DNA of 30,636 nt from positions 1 through 30,636 of IMG/VR virus record IMGVR_UViG_3300043409_000713; one strand, 5' to 3'. The translations under genes were made by a program, and so were the position numbers. Below are positions 6,573-14,854 of the stretch, piece by piece (within the stretch, counting starts at the first letter, position 1; each line of letters begins with the position of its first letter). This DNA is from a virus. The notes under the pieces were generated by a model, which was given only the letters and a program-made list of their open reading frames with translations, was not told the DNA's origin and did not search any database.

Positions 6573-7225
6573 CGATTACAACTTATGAGCGAGTGGTTGA
6601 GGTGGTTCGACTAATTACTTCTGTTTACCATTGTCCTGAAATAAAGGAAATAATAGTAGTAGACGATTATTCGCCTGATTACGAACGGTTAAAGGCTTAC
6701 ACTCATTTTAAAAAGATTAAGCTTTACAGAAATGAAACCAATTTAGGATGTTTTAAAAACAAACTTGAAGCTATTTCAAAATGTACGCAAGATTACGTTT
6801 TATTGATTGACTCCGACAACGTGATTGATGCAAATTATGTCAAAAAGTGCATTGAAAACGTGGATGGTAAAAGTATAATCGCACCTTCAAAAGCTTTGCC
6901 ACATTTTGACTATACTTCTATGATTGGCACACTTGATAAATCTGTTTTACCAACTATAAAAGACAATTCAATACTTGATTGTGCGCTAAATACTTGCAAT
7001 TATTGTTTGCCTAGAATTGAGTTTATAGAGTTTGCCAAAACACTTGATAAGTCGTATGATTGGAAGGGAGTTGATAGCTTATACATGGCAGTAGAATGGC
7101 TTAAATCAGGTCGTGAAATTAAAATAATTGAAGGTATGGAATATGTACATGAAATTCGCCCTCACGATTCAGTTTATTTAAAAACAAGTAACCCAGAAGA
7201 AATCAAAAATAAAATACTAAGTTAA
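6560..7225 (+). CDS. GT2-family glycosyltransferase (GT-A fold)
   Basis: 221 residues. The N-terminus (SLAITTYERVVEVVRLITSV, 3-22), IIVVDDYSPD (31-40), the NETNLGCFKNKLEAI segment (58-72) and LLIDSDNVID (81-90, a D-x-D metal site) give a standard GT-A, family 2 enzyme using a nucleotide-diphosphosugar. The domain is short and lacks membrane helices, so it is soluble. It may extend the same glycan as the GT11 and exostosin-like enzymes before it. ATG chosen because it overlaps the preceding stop as elsewhere in this operon. Confidence 0.85.
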   Translation: MFSLAITTYERVVEVVRLITSVYHCPEIKEIIVVDDYSPDYERLKAYTHFKKIKLYRNETNLGCFKNKLEAISKCTQDYVLLIDSDNVIDANYVKKCIENVDGKSIIAPSKALPHFDYTSMIGTLDKSVLPTIKDNSILDCALNTCNYCLPRIEFIEFAKTLDKSYDWKGVDSLYMAVEWLKSGREIKIIEGMEYVHEIRPHDSVYLKTSNPEEIKNKILS

Positions 7226-7227
7226 AT

Positions 7228-7365
7228 ATGAGTGAGGAGGAAATAGAAGAACTTGAAATGCTTAACGAAAAGTATATTGCAGGTTCAAATGACTTACAAC
7301 AAGTTAAAATTGCAATAAGAATTAAACAATTAATGGACAAAAACGAAAACAGTAAAAAGTTATGA
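7228..7365 (+). CDS. Very small acidic/helical protein, 45 aa
   Basis: This short frame (MSEEEIEELEMLNEKYI, then DLQQVKIAIRIKQLMDKNEN) fills the gap between the GT2 and FkbM genes, begins three bases after the preceding stop and ends in an ATGA overlap with the next start, just like the annotated genes. It is predicted to be two amphipathic helices with no cysteine or membrane segment. Position and overlap argue that it is translated. Small helical proteins of this kind occur beside phage glycan genes, but I cannot name a function. Confidence 0.6.
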   Translation: MSEEEIEELEMLNEKYIAGSNDLQQVKIAIRIKQLMDKNENSKKL

Positions 7366-8102
7366 TGATGGATTTTAAAGAGCTTATTCAAAAACATAAG
7401 CTAAAGATTAATGGAGTGATCCAAGTTGGTTGCCACTACTTTGAGGAGTGGTCTTTGTGGCGTGAACTTAAAATAGGGCATAAAGTATTCTTCGAAGCTG
7501 ATGAAAAGAACTTTCAAGAAGGGTTAAGACGGAATGGAGTACCCGACAATGTATGGATTGAAAACCTAGCATGTGGCAATGAAAACAAAATGATTGAAAT
7601 GAATTACGAAGAACGTAACGAGGGTCAATCGAATACTTTACTAGAACCAGCACTTTGTTTAGAGCAATATCCTGATATTGTTTACAAGGGTAAAAAGTTG
7701 GTTAAAATGATCCGTTTAGATGATTACCATAATGACATTACACCAATGAACTTCTTAGCAATGGACGTTGAGGGGTATGAGTTAGAAGTATTGAAAGGTG
7801 CAACTAAGCATTTACAACACATTGATTATATTCTTACAGAGGTATCATGTGAGGAGCGTTATAAAGGTCAGCCAATGGTTGAAGATTTAGATAACTTTCT
7901 TTCACCGTTTGGCTTTGAACGTGTCGAAACTAATTGGGGTGGGATTAATTGGGGCGATGCTTTGTATATTAAGACAAAGCCAGTTGAATTGCCTGAAATG
8001 TTTAGAACTAAAATGTCTGATTTTAAAAAAGACTTCTTTGATGCACAAAAAGCAAAAGAAGAGCCAAAAAAGAAAGGAAGACCATTTAAAAAAAAAGTCT
8101 AA
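7362..8102 (+). CDS. FkbM-family methyltransferase
   Basis: 246 residues. GVIQVGCHYFEEW (18-30) is the SAM-binding loop, VFFEAD (42-47) the acidic strand, LACGNENKMIEMN (69-81) and EGQSNTLLEP (87-96) are FkbM hallmarks, followed by RLDDY (118-122) and NFLAMDVEGYELEVLKGA (130-147). FkbM enzymes O-methylate sugars or small molecules. After the domain comes a basic tail (EEPKKKGRPFKKKV) ending in a run of nine A (8088-8096). At that run the -1 frame leads straight into a glycosyltransferase domain that lacks its own start codon, so a frameshifted fusion product is possible. Tandem ATG codons mark the start; the first overlaps the stop of the 45-residue gene. Confidence 0.85.
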   Translation: MMMDFKELIQKHKLKINGVIQVGCHYFEEWSLWRELKIGHKVFFEADEKNFQEGLRRNGVPDNVWIENLACGNENKMIEMNYEERNEGQSNTLLEPALCLEQYPDIVYKGKKLVKMIRLDDYHNDITPMNFLAMDVEGYELEVLKGATKHLQHIDYILTEVSCEERYKGQPMVEDLDNFLSPFGFERVETNWGGINWGDALYIKTKPVELPEMFRTKMSDFKKDFFDAQKAKEEPKKKGRPFKKKV

Positions 8103-8668
8103 AGATTTACTACATTAATCGAGATGAACGTACCGATAGGAGAGTTGATATTGAAAGCCAATTTGGAGAAACAGCAGAAAGATTCAAAGCGTATGAGCCA
8201 ACAGATAGTATTGGAGAAATTGAAGACAGGTCAAACCTTGACGAACGTGCAAAAGCATGTTACAGAAGTCACTTTGAATTGTTAAAACTGATTTCCAAAA
8301 GAAAAGACCAGATTGTTTTAGTCCTTGAAGATGATGCTAAAGTAATAAACGGATTTAGTGATAAATTAGACAACGTACTTTCAGAATTGCCGATTAACTT
8401 TGATTTGTGTTATCTTGGTGCAAGTCACGATAACCAACAATGGAAGGTAAAAGTAAAAAATTGTGATTATATTAGCCACGCAGACCATCAGTGGTGCTTA
8501 CATGGTTATATCGTTAATAAAGATTGCGTTCAAAAGATAATTGATAGAGTCAAAATAATGGACAACTCAATAGATGGTATATTTGTGCAGTTGCAGGAGG
8601 CGTTAAACACTTACGCAAGTAATGAGTATATAATAAATCAAAGTGGTTCAAAAAGCGATTTAAGATGA
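8090..8668 (+). CDS. GT25-like glycosyltransferase domain without its own start codon
   Basis: The frame opens after a TAA at 8087 and reads KKSLKIYYINRDERTDRR, typical of the very N-terminus of family 25 (LPS) glycosyltransferases, which normally starts M-K-x-Y-x-I-N-x-x-x-x-x-x-R. Further on come ACYRSHFELL, the acidic LVLEDDAKV (77-85), DLCYLGAS (105-112) and ADHQWCLHGYIVNKDCVQKI (131-150), so the domain is complete. There is no ATG, GTG or TTG before the TTG at 8279, which would delete the first third. The frame is -1 relative to FkbM and meets it at the A9 run, so expression by -1 slippage as an FkbM-GT25 fusion is the simplest reading. A missing A in the assembly would give the same picture. 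The stop overlaps the next ATG (ATGA). Confidence 0.7.
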   Translation, partial: KKSLKIYYINRDERTDRRVDIESQFGETAERFKAYEPTDSIGEIEDRSNLDERAKACYRSHFELLKLISKRKDQIVLVLEDDAKVINGFSDKLDNVLSELPINFDLCYLGASHDNQQWKVKVKNCDYISHADHQWCLHGYIVNKDCVQKIIDRVKIMDNSIDGIFVQLQEALNTYASNEYIINQSGSKSDLR

Positions 8669-9294
8669 AAAAATACATTTTAACATTATTAGTATTATTA
8701 CCTTTAATAGGTAATTGCCAATTTAAAATAGGAATTGAATCAGGTATTCTTATATCAGGTTCAAAAAATCAGAAAGAAATAATTCCATCATCAGCATGGA
8801 GTTCATTCTTTAATGTTGGATATAAGATAAAGCAATTTAGTATTTTATCTGGTATTGGTTATTTATCTTATCAATGTGAAAATAAAATAACAATATATAA
8901 GACAGATATTTTTGCCAATAAACTTTATTCAGTTCAACATGCTGGTTATTATACCTCAAATTATTTATCAGTACCATTGTGTGTAGAGTATGATATATTA
9001 AAAAATAAACTAATTACTCCTTTATTAGGGATAGGAATATTAAATAATATCAAAGTTGGTAATAGATTTGAAAGTAATGATAATAGGTATGTTGAAAATA
9101 TATCAATAAAATCAGTAGATTCATTTATAAGTACATTTACAATGATTGGTTTAAAAGCTAGGATAGGTAATAAATTTGCAGCATTAATAAAATCAAAGTA
9201 CCAATACAATGCAGTTAGTATATTTCACTCAAAAAATGAATCTTTACAATTAAACGGAATAAGTTTTAATATTGGTTTTAATTACATTTTTTAA
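8665..9294 (+). CDS. Secreted outer-membrane beta-barrel protein
   Basis: Residues 1-19 (MKKYILTLLVLLPLIGNCQ) form a signal peptide of Bacteroidota type, with cleavage likely near NCQ-F. The rest alternates polar and hydrophobic residues in strands (FKIGIESGILISG, FFNVGYKIKQFSILSGIGYLSY, YYTSNYLSVPLCVEYDIL, LITPLLGIGILNNIKVG, FTMIGLKARIGNKFAALIKSKYQYNAVS) and ends in SFNIGFNYIF, a C-terminal aromatic strand as required for barrel insertion. This is an OmpW/PorT-sized eight-to-ten-strand barrel. Two 60-base stretches I counted have 20-28% GC, against about 45% in a stretch of the capsid gene, which suggests separate acquisition. Placed at the end of the glycan block, it may alter the host surface, for example to exclude other phages; that is inference. 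Confidence 0.75.
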   Translation: MKKYILTLLVLLPLIGNCQFKIGIESGILISGSKNQKEIIPSSAWSSFFNVGYKIKQFSILSGIGYLSYQCENKITIYKTDIFANKLYSVQHAGYYTSNYLSVPLCVEYDILKNKLITPLLGIGILNNIKVGNRFESNDNRYVENISIKSVDSFISTFTMIGLKARIGNKFAALIKSKYQYNAVSIFHSKNESLQLNGISFNIGFNYIF

Positions 9295-9324
9295 TTGTTG
9301 TTTGATATGGTTTAGATTCAATTG

Positions 9325-9360
9325 AAACACTATAATCTTTGGTTATAGTGTTTTTGTTTT
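9325..9360 (+). terminator. Rho-independent terminator after the cargo block
   Basis: AAACACTATAA (9325-9335) pairs with TTATAGTGTTT (9343-9353), eleven pairs with a seven-base loop, followed by TTGTTTTT. It closes the operon containing the glycan genes and the beta-barrel gene and separates it from the tail module. Confidence 0.85.
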
Positions 9361-9366
9361 TATTGT

Positions 9367-9374
9367 TATATTTG
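9367..9374 (+). promoter_or_regulatory. Bacteroidota -7 promoter box of the tail module
   Basis: TATATTTG lies 15 bases before the ATG at 9390 and directly after the preceding terminator. This is the expected place for a promoter driving the chaperone, tape-measure and distal-tail genes. The -33 element is not clear within the T-rich terminator tail. Confidence 0.55.
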
Positions 9375-9389
9375 TGATAATCAATAGCT

Positions 9390-10103
9390 ATGAAAATACT
9401 AGACAGGATTAAATCATTTTTAGAGCCTAAGTACAAGCGTGAAGCTAATACAGTTGTTGAATTTGCCTTTTCTATTGGCGGAATTGATTACTTTCAATGT
9501 GGTGCTGGGGAGTTTACTAACATGCCTTTCAATCGTGCAGAAAAAGCAATGGTTTTCTATGAGGAGTTAAAAGCCAATATTGATTATAACTATTTGTTAT
9601 GGATAACCAATGAAATTGAAGCATTATTGGACAAAGGAAAGCTTACTAAAGTAGCTAGTTTAGTTTCATTAGTTAAGGAGCGTTTAAGTCTTGCACCTGA
9701 ACCTGATTTAGTGCTTAAACTTGCTTCTGTAATGTATTTTGATAAGAACGAAAGTATTTACGATTATGATTTTGCATACAACAAGAAAAAGATAGCAAAT
9801 TGGAAAACTAATAAGTTAGACGCTTTTTTTTTGAAAATGCCTATCGAAAAATTACTACCTCACATAGATTTCTCGAAAATAGATTCTATCCAGATGAAAG
9901 AAGCTATGCTAGCAACAAGCGCAACGACAGTAAGGCTTATGGACAATCTATTGGAGGGGGAATACAGTCAAAACTTGACAGAAGATTTAAAGAACAGTTA
10001 CTTGTTAGCAAGGCAATCGGCATTGGACTACCTGAACTTAGAAGGCTTGGACTATATGAATATAATCTCTGCATTGAGACAGCAAGAACTAAAAGCTAAT
10101 TAA
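9390..10103 (+). CDS. Tail assembly chaperone, putative (zero-frame form, 237 aa)
   Basis: The gene directly precedes the tape-measure gene, where siphoviruses keep their tail-assembly chaperone pair. Residues 1-145 are shared by both possible products: a basic start (MKILDRIKSFLEPKYKREA), a beta-like FAFSIGGIDYFQCGAGEFTNMP, then helices including DYNYLLWITNEIEALLDKGKL and SLVKERLSLAPEPD. At 9824-9832 lies a run of nine T. In the zero frame translation goes on as LKMPIEKLLPHIDFSKID to the stop abutting the tape-measure ATG. A -1 slip gives an alternative C-terminus. I recognise no sequence motif, so the assignment rests on position, length and the two-frame arrangement, which is the classic property of such chaperones. 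Confidence 0.6.
   Translation: MKILDRIKSFLEPKYKREANTVVEFAFSIGGIDYFQCGAGEFTNMPFNRAEKAMVFYEELKANIDYNYLLWITNEIEALLDKGKLTKVASLVSLVKERLSLAPEPDLVLKLASVMYFDKNESIYDYDFAYNKKKIANWKTNKLDAFFLKMPIEKLLPHIDFSKIDSIQMKEAMLATSATTVRLMDNLLEGEYSQNLTEDLKNSYLLARQSALDYLNLEGLDYMNIISALRQQELKAN
9815..10099 (+). CDS. Frameshift-encoded C-terminus of the tail assembly chaperone (-1 frame)
   Basis: In the -1 frame an open stretch starts right after a TAA at 9812-9814, nine bases before the T9 run, and stays open for 94 codons to a stop at 10097-10099. It therefore overlaps the whole C-terminal part of the zero-frame gene and ends four bases before it. Slippage on the T run would make a product of about 236 residues with C-terminus FENAYRKITT...KAIGIGLPELRRLGLYEYN. 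The pattern 'ka-G-i-x-L-x-E-L-r-x-L-x-L-x-E' resembles the C-terminal (T-like) part of chaperones in other siphoviruses, where about the same spacing of hydrophobics occurs. Both frames being open this long in AT-rich DNA is unlikely by chance. Confidence 0.5.
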   Translation, partial: VRRFFFENAYRKITTSHRFLENRFYPDERSYASNKRNDSKAYGQSIGGGIQSKLDRRFKEQLLVSKAIGIGLPELRRLGLYEYNLCIETARTKS

Positions 10104-12200
10104 ATGGCAGTTCAGGACATACGCATAAAATACTTAGTTGACAATATCGAACTTATCGAGACAGATAAGATATTGGGTGGTATTTCTAAAGAGGAGGAGG
10201 AGGTAGCAAAGAACGCTACTAAAATGTCCACTGCGATAAAAAAAGGAAGTACTGAAAGTAAGAATTCAGTCAATGATTTAAACGGCTCAATTAAGGCGAT
10301 AGGAGTAACGATTCTTGCAGCTTTTACAGTTGATAAGATTATTGCATTTGGTTTAGAGGTAGTGCGTGTACGTGGTGAATTTCAAAAGTTAGAAGCGGTA
10401 TTGACTAATACACTTGGAAGCCAAAGTAAGGCACAAGCAGCATTAGGACAAATTAAAGATTTTGCAGCTAAGACTAATTTTGGAGTTTTAGAATTGACAA
10501 CTTCATTTGTTAAGTTAGCTAATCAAGGATTTGTGCCAACTACCAATGAATTGCGTAAACTTGCAGATGTTGCTAATTCTACTGGTAAATCATTTGACCA
10601 ATTAACAGAAGCTATTATTGATGCTCAAACTGGAGAATTTGAGCGATTAAAAGAATTTGGAATTAGAGCATCAAAACAAGGAGACCAAGTGACATTTGCT
10701 TTTAAGGGAGTACAAACACAAACACAATTTACATCAAGTGCAATACGTGAATATATACTTTCACTTGGAGATTTGAATGGTGTTGCAGGAGCGACAGAAG
10801 CAATAAGTAAAACATTAGGTGGTCAAACTTCTAATTTAGGAGTCGCTTATGATAGCCTTTTAAATACTATTGGAATAAGACTAGAACCAGCTTTGGCTGG
10901 ATTGATTGGACAATTATCTGAAACATTAGCATTAACAGACCAATTCTTAGAAACAGCATCTCAAGCTGGTCAAAAACAAAAAACACAAAGAGAAAGTCAA
11001 TTAAAGGCAGAATTAGAAGACAGAATTAAAAACCAAATAGATTTTGATATTATACTAAAAAAGAGTTTTAATTCTGAATTAGAAGCTAGGAAATCAGCTA
11101 CAAAATTTATTCTCGATGACTTAAAAGATAGACAAGAAAGAGAAATAGACATTGTAAGAGGTAAATCTATATCTGAAACATTAGCCATAAGGGAAAATAC
11201 AAAAGAAAGAATTGCAATAGCAGAGCAATATTATAAAGAATTAATTGAAAAAGAATTAGCACTAGACAAAGAAAAAGCTGATAAGCTAAGTGAGCAACAA
11301 GAAAAAGAAGCAAAAAAGAAATTTGAAAGGGACGTAAAAGACGAAACTAAAAGGTTAAAAGCTTTAACAAAATTAGAAGCTGATTGGGGTAAGTCATCAG
11401 TAAAACAAAAAGTAGAATTGACAGAACTTGACAAACAAATAGCAGAAGAAGCTATGGAGTCAAGAAAAGTAAATACAGACGAAACTATAAACCTTATTCA
11501 AAAGGAGTATGAATATAGTCTTGCTGTAAGCAATGCAAAGCGTGATTTATATTATCAAGAACAGCAAACATTAGGAAACCTAGCAGCATTTATTAGGGCA
11601 TCTTTTGGAGAATCTAAAGAGTTAATGTTTGCAGCTTTTTTATTGGAAAAAATACAAGCCGTTTCTTCTGTAATTTTGAATAGTGCAAAAGCTCAAACAG
11701 CAGCAATAGCAGCTTCAACTGAAATATCAACTTTAAATCCAGTTTTAGGAGCTGCATATTTAGCCAAACAAACAGCATTAATTAATGTAAATAAAGTTTT
11801 GCAATTAGGTACTATTGGTGCTTTAACAATTGGACAAGCATCTCAAACATTTGCTAAAGGTGGTTATACTGGAGATGAAAGAGGATACATAGACCATACT
11901 GGCGAAATGGTAGCAGGAATAGTCCATAAAAAAGAGTTTGTATTTGACAGAAACAAAACATCAAGATTTAGACCATTATTCGAAGCTATACATAGAGGTG
12001 AGTTAACAGAAAACGACATTGTAATAAAAAACAATAATACAAATAGCTTTGACTATACACAAATGGCATCAGCTTATAAGCAAGCTTTAAAAGGTCAGAC
12101 TAAAGCTGATATTCATTTAGATGAGCGTGGATTTACTAAGTACATGGTAAGCGAATCAAAACGTCAAGAGGTACGAAACAAACGATACAGCACTAAGTAA
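10104..12200 (+). CDS. Tail tape measure protein
   Basis: 698 residues. After an N-terminal region (IRIKYLVDNIELIETDKIL) come a hydrophobic segment (SIKAIGVTILAAFTVDKIIAFG, about 62-84) and helical repeats typical of tape measures (FQKLEAVLTNTLGSQSKAQAALGQIKDFAAKTNFGVLELTTSFVKLANQG, about 93-143). A long lysine/glutamate coiled coil follows (about 295-480), then a second hydrophobic stretch (about 535-580). The 'LANQGFVPTTNELRKLADVANSTGKSFDQLTEAIIDAQTGEFERLKEFGI' stretch is highly characteristic of phage tail length proteins. At about 0.15 nm per residue the tail would be about 105 nm. It begins directly after the chaperone stop and its TAA overlaps the next ATG. Confidence 0.9.
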   Translation: MAVQDIRIKYLVDNIELIETDKILGGISKEEEEVAKNATKMSTAIKKGSTESKNSVNDLNGSIKAIGVTILAAFTVDKIIAFGLEVVRVRGEFQKLEAVLTNTLGSQSKAQAALGQIKDFAAKTNFGVLELTTSFVKLANQGFVPTTNELRKLADVANSTGKSFDQLTEAIIDAQTGEFERLKEFGIRASKQGDQVTFAFKGVQTQTQFTSSAIREYILSLGDLNGVAGATEAISKTLGGQTSNLGVAYDSLLNTIGIRLEPALAGLIGQLSETLALTDQFLETASQAGQKQKTQRESQLKAELEDRIKNQIDFDIILKKSFNSELEARKSATKFILDDLKDRQEREIDIVRGKSISETLAIRENTKERIAIAEQYYKELIEKELALDKEKADKLSEQQEKEAKKKFERDVKDETKRLKALTKLEADWGKSSVKQKVELTELDKQIAEEAMESRKVNTDETINLIQKEYEYSLAVSNAKRDLYYQEQQTLGNLAAFIRASFGESKELMFAAFLLEKIQAVSSVILNSAKAQTAAIAASTEISTLNPVLGAAYLAKQTALINVNKVLQLGTIGALTIGQASQTFAKGGYTGDERGYIDHTGEMVAGIVHKKEFVFDRNKTSRFRPLFEAIHRGELTENDIVIKNNNTNSFDYTQMASAYKQALKGQTKADIHLDERGFTKYMVSESKRQEVRNKRYSTK

Positions 12201-14854
12201 TGGAGTTCAAGTTCTACCTAGATGATGTTGAAATTGAAGAGCCTATTGGATGGGATTCTTCTGAATTGTCTATTAAACGAGACATGGACAAGTATCATGG
12301 CTTGTTTTTCTCTTATACTACTGACTTAGAATTTATTGGAGATGCTTATTTTATTTTAAAATCTCTATTTGATAATTACGGATTTGACGCTACTTGTATT
12401 GTAAGAATTACAATGTCTTGCAATAACGGAGATTATGAAGAGGTGTTTAGTGGAAAGCTAAATTTTGCATCTTACAAAAGAGGTATTTCAGACAAGTGTT
12501 CTATTTCAATGGAAATAGCAGAAAGCACTGATGAAATAAATATAGTAAATAGACAAGATATTGACGTTGATTTTAGTACAACTGAAAGTTTAGATGGTGT
12601 TTCGATACCAGCAGTTACATTGTTTGATTTATTAATGCATAATTATACGTTATTCTTTCAGGGTGAATGGTTAACAGATGATTCTACTACAAGTACGCAT
12701 TCAGAGAGTTTAATATATGGTTCATCTGGATTTTGGCAATTAAGAAATCCTTTATGTATAACATTTGACGAAATTGGTGGTATGACAAACTGTTCTGATG
12801 CGGGGGATTACCAATCCTCTCCAGATCCAGTAGCATTAGCAGCAGCTTCAACAATATTCACAGCACCAAGAACAAGCACTTATACTTTCACTTATTATAT
12901 AAGTGGAGTATTTAGCGATGTTGCTCCAGTTAATAGAACTGGAACGAGGTTTCTAGGATTCTCAAAATATGATGGTGTAAATCCAGTAAGTACATTGTAT
13001 GCTCTAGAATCTCCAACTGGATATTCAGCAGGAAGTTCAACATACACTCAAGGATATGATTATACAGGCTCATTTAATGCTGCGCTAAACGCTGGTGATA
13101 CAGTTCAATTTAGGTGTAGCGTTGCAAATAGAAGCGTTACTACTGGAGGAGCAAGTGACCCATATACGCATACTTTAAGTTTACAACTAAATCCTAGTAA
13201 CTATATAACAGTAGGTGAACAAAGTACAGTAGCAGCAACAAATGCAAAATCTACAAAAATATATGATGCATTTTGGAAGTCAATATCTTATTATACTGGG
13301 AATACAGATGCTTTTTATTCACTATACTTAGGTTATCCAACAGCTCCAGATAGAACTTATGTTGGGAATGGTTGTGCGAGTTATACAGCCTTGACAAATG
13401 GATATTTAATTAGAGGTTTTTTAAGTACAGATAAACCTATTATTGCTAATTTATCTGATTTATTTGATTCAGTTGATGCAATATTTAATCTAGGAATGGG
13501 TTTTGAGCTTATGCCTGATGGTGTAAAAAGGTGTAGAATAGAAGAGAAATCGTACTTCTATAATAATCTAATGCTATTAGCCTATTTTGATGATGTAAAA
13601 GAATATCAAGAGTCGATAGAAGAAAATTTATGTTATAATACAATTGAACTAGGTTTTGATGATTTTAAAGTTGAGCAAGGAACTGATAAACTAAATACTA
13701 ATGATGAATTTTTAACAAGATACCAATGGGCAACGGTTGCAAACTCGATTAAAAACAAATTTACACGAGTTTGTAAATATATTAGTTCGTTATATCCGAT
13801 AGAAACAACAAGAAGAAACAGATACGTAAGTAACGGTTCAAAGGAAAGTAAATTTGATGAGGACAACTTTTTACTAGCAATGAATAGAAATGGTGCTGAT
13901 TCTTGCGAAAAAGACGAGAACTTTGACACTGTAACAGGTTTAAATTCTGCATCAGAAGCTTATAATTTACGTTTTAATCTGTTTTCTACTTTAATACGTT
14001 GGTCAAATATTATTCAATCTAGTGTTTCGAGATTATATGAAAAGACTATAAAATACCAATCAGGTTCTATTAATACAAGTGTTACTTTACAATACAATGA
14101 CACATGTAATGGAGCTTACAATGATGCTTTATTTAGCGTAAGACAGAACATTGAATTAGCTGATGTAAATAATGAAGATAATTTACCATTATATGAGCCA
14201 ATAGTTTACGAGTTTGATTATCCTATGTCTTGGAAGCAATACAATGATTTTAAGCGTTATCCGCAAGGAATGGTAGTTTTTGGACGTTCACCAAGAACAT
14301 TAATAGCAGCTTTTATTTACGATATAACTTATAAGCCAGTTTTAGGAATGGCAACTTATAAATTATTGCGTTCTTATAACCAAGATTTAGTAAATTTGTT
14401 TATTATACCACCCGATTTAACTTTATTAGAAATGGGAGCAATAATTATGTATAAGGGCTTGATGTCTAATTTTGATACATCAGGTCTTGGGTTAGGAGTT
14501 TGGAGCGATTGGGCAATATGTAACGGTAACAACGGAACTGAGGATTTAGGCGGTTATTCATTAAAGGGGTATAATGTAAATGATGCTAATTACTCTACAC
14601 CATATTCTGAACATGGAGCTGATGATGTTACATTAACAGCAGCCCAATCAGGAAGAGTTGGTGGCACGTTTGGTGTTTCTGTTCAGTTAAACACAAGCGG
14701 TTATACAGGAGCAGGAACTGGAGTTGCAAATGCTGATAATACTGGAGGTTTAACTTCTGTTGGCGAAACGGTTATTCCAACAATTAATGCAAGCCAATCA
14801 CACGAAAACAGACCTAGAGGAAAAGCAGTTGTATTTATCGAAAAAATAAGATAA
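12200..14854 (+). CDS. Distal tail/baseplate protein with C-terminal tail-collar-like domain
   Basis: 884 residues immediately after the tape measure, the place of distal-tail and tail-associated proteins. The N-terminal part (FKFYLDDVEIEEPIGWDSSELSIKRDMDKYHG) matches the baseplate-hub-like proteins of Bacteroidota siphoviruses. A large beta-rich middle follows (about 130-600). The final 110 residues (WSDWAICNGNNGTEDLGGYSLKGYN, then TLTAAQSGRVGG, HENRPRGKAVVFIEKI) match the phage tail-collar/short-fibre domain, in which G-W-x-x-C-N-G-x-x-G-T-x-D-L-x-G and ENRPxxxAxxxIxKI are hallmarks. This suggests a baseplate protein carrying its own receptor- or collar-type domain. Functions inferred from position and motifs. 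Confidence 0.75.
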   Translation: MEFKFYLDDVEIEEPIGWDSSELSIKRDMDKYHGLFFSYTTDLEFIGDAYFILKSLFDNYGFDATCIVRITMSCNNGDYEEVFSGKLNFASYKRGISDKCSISMEIAESTDEINIVNRQDIDVDFSTTESLDGVSIPAVTLFDLLMHNYTLFFQGEWLTDDSTTSTHSESLIYGSSGFWQLRNPLCITFDEIGGMTNCSDAGDYQSSPDPVALAAASTIFTAPRTSTYTFTYYISGVFSDVAPVNRTGTRFLGFSKYDGVNPVSTLYALESPTGYSAGSSTYTQGYDYTGSFNAALNAGDTVQFRCSVANRSVTTGGASDPYTHTLSLQLNPSNYITVGEQSTVAATNAKSTKIYDAFWKSISYYTGNTDAFYSLYLGYPTAPDRTYVGNGCASYTALTNGYLIRGFLSTDKPIIANLSDLFDSVDAIFNLGMGFELMPDGVKRCRIEEKSYFYNNLMLLAYFDDVKEYQESIEENLCYNTIELGFDDFKVEQGTDKLNTNDEFLTRYQWATVANSIKNKFTRVCKYISSLYPIETTRRNRYVSNGSKESKFDEDNFLLAMNRNGADSCEKDENFDTVTGLNSASEAYNLRFNLFSTLIRWSNIIQSSVSRLYEKTIKYQSGSINTSVTLQYNDTCNGAYNDALFSVRQNIELADVNNEDNLPLYEPIVYEFDYPMSWKQYNDFKRYPQGMVVFGRSPRTLIAAFIYDITYKPVLGMATYKLLRSYNQDLVNLFIIPPDLTLLEMGAIIMYKGLMSNFDTSGLGLGVWSDWAICNGNNGTEDLGGYSLKGYNVNDANYSTPYSEHGADDVTLTAAQSGRVGGTFGVSVQLNTSGYTGAGTGVANADNTGGLTSVGETVIPTINASQSHENRPRGKAVVFIEKIR

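Noticed and set aside
7234-7240. GAGGAGG as a Shine-Dalgarno sequence
   Set aside because: It lies inside the coding part of the 45-residue gene as Glu codons, and genes here generally lack such sites.
10189-10203. Purine-rich GAGGAGGAGGAGG as ribosome site or repeat element
   Set aside because: It is a run of glutamate codons in the tape-measure gene with no start codon suitably placed after it.
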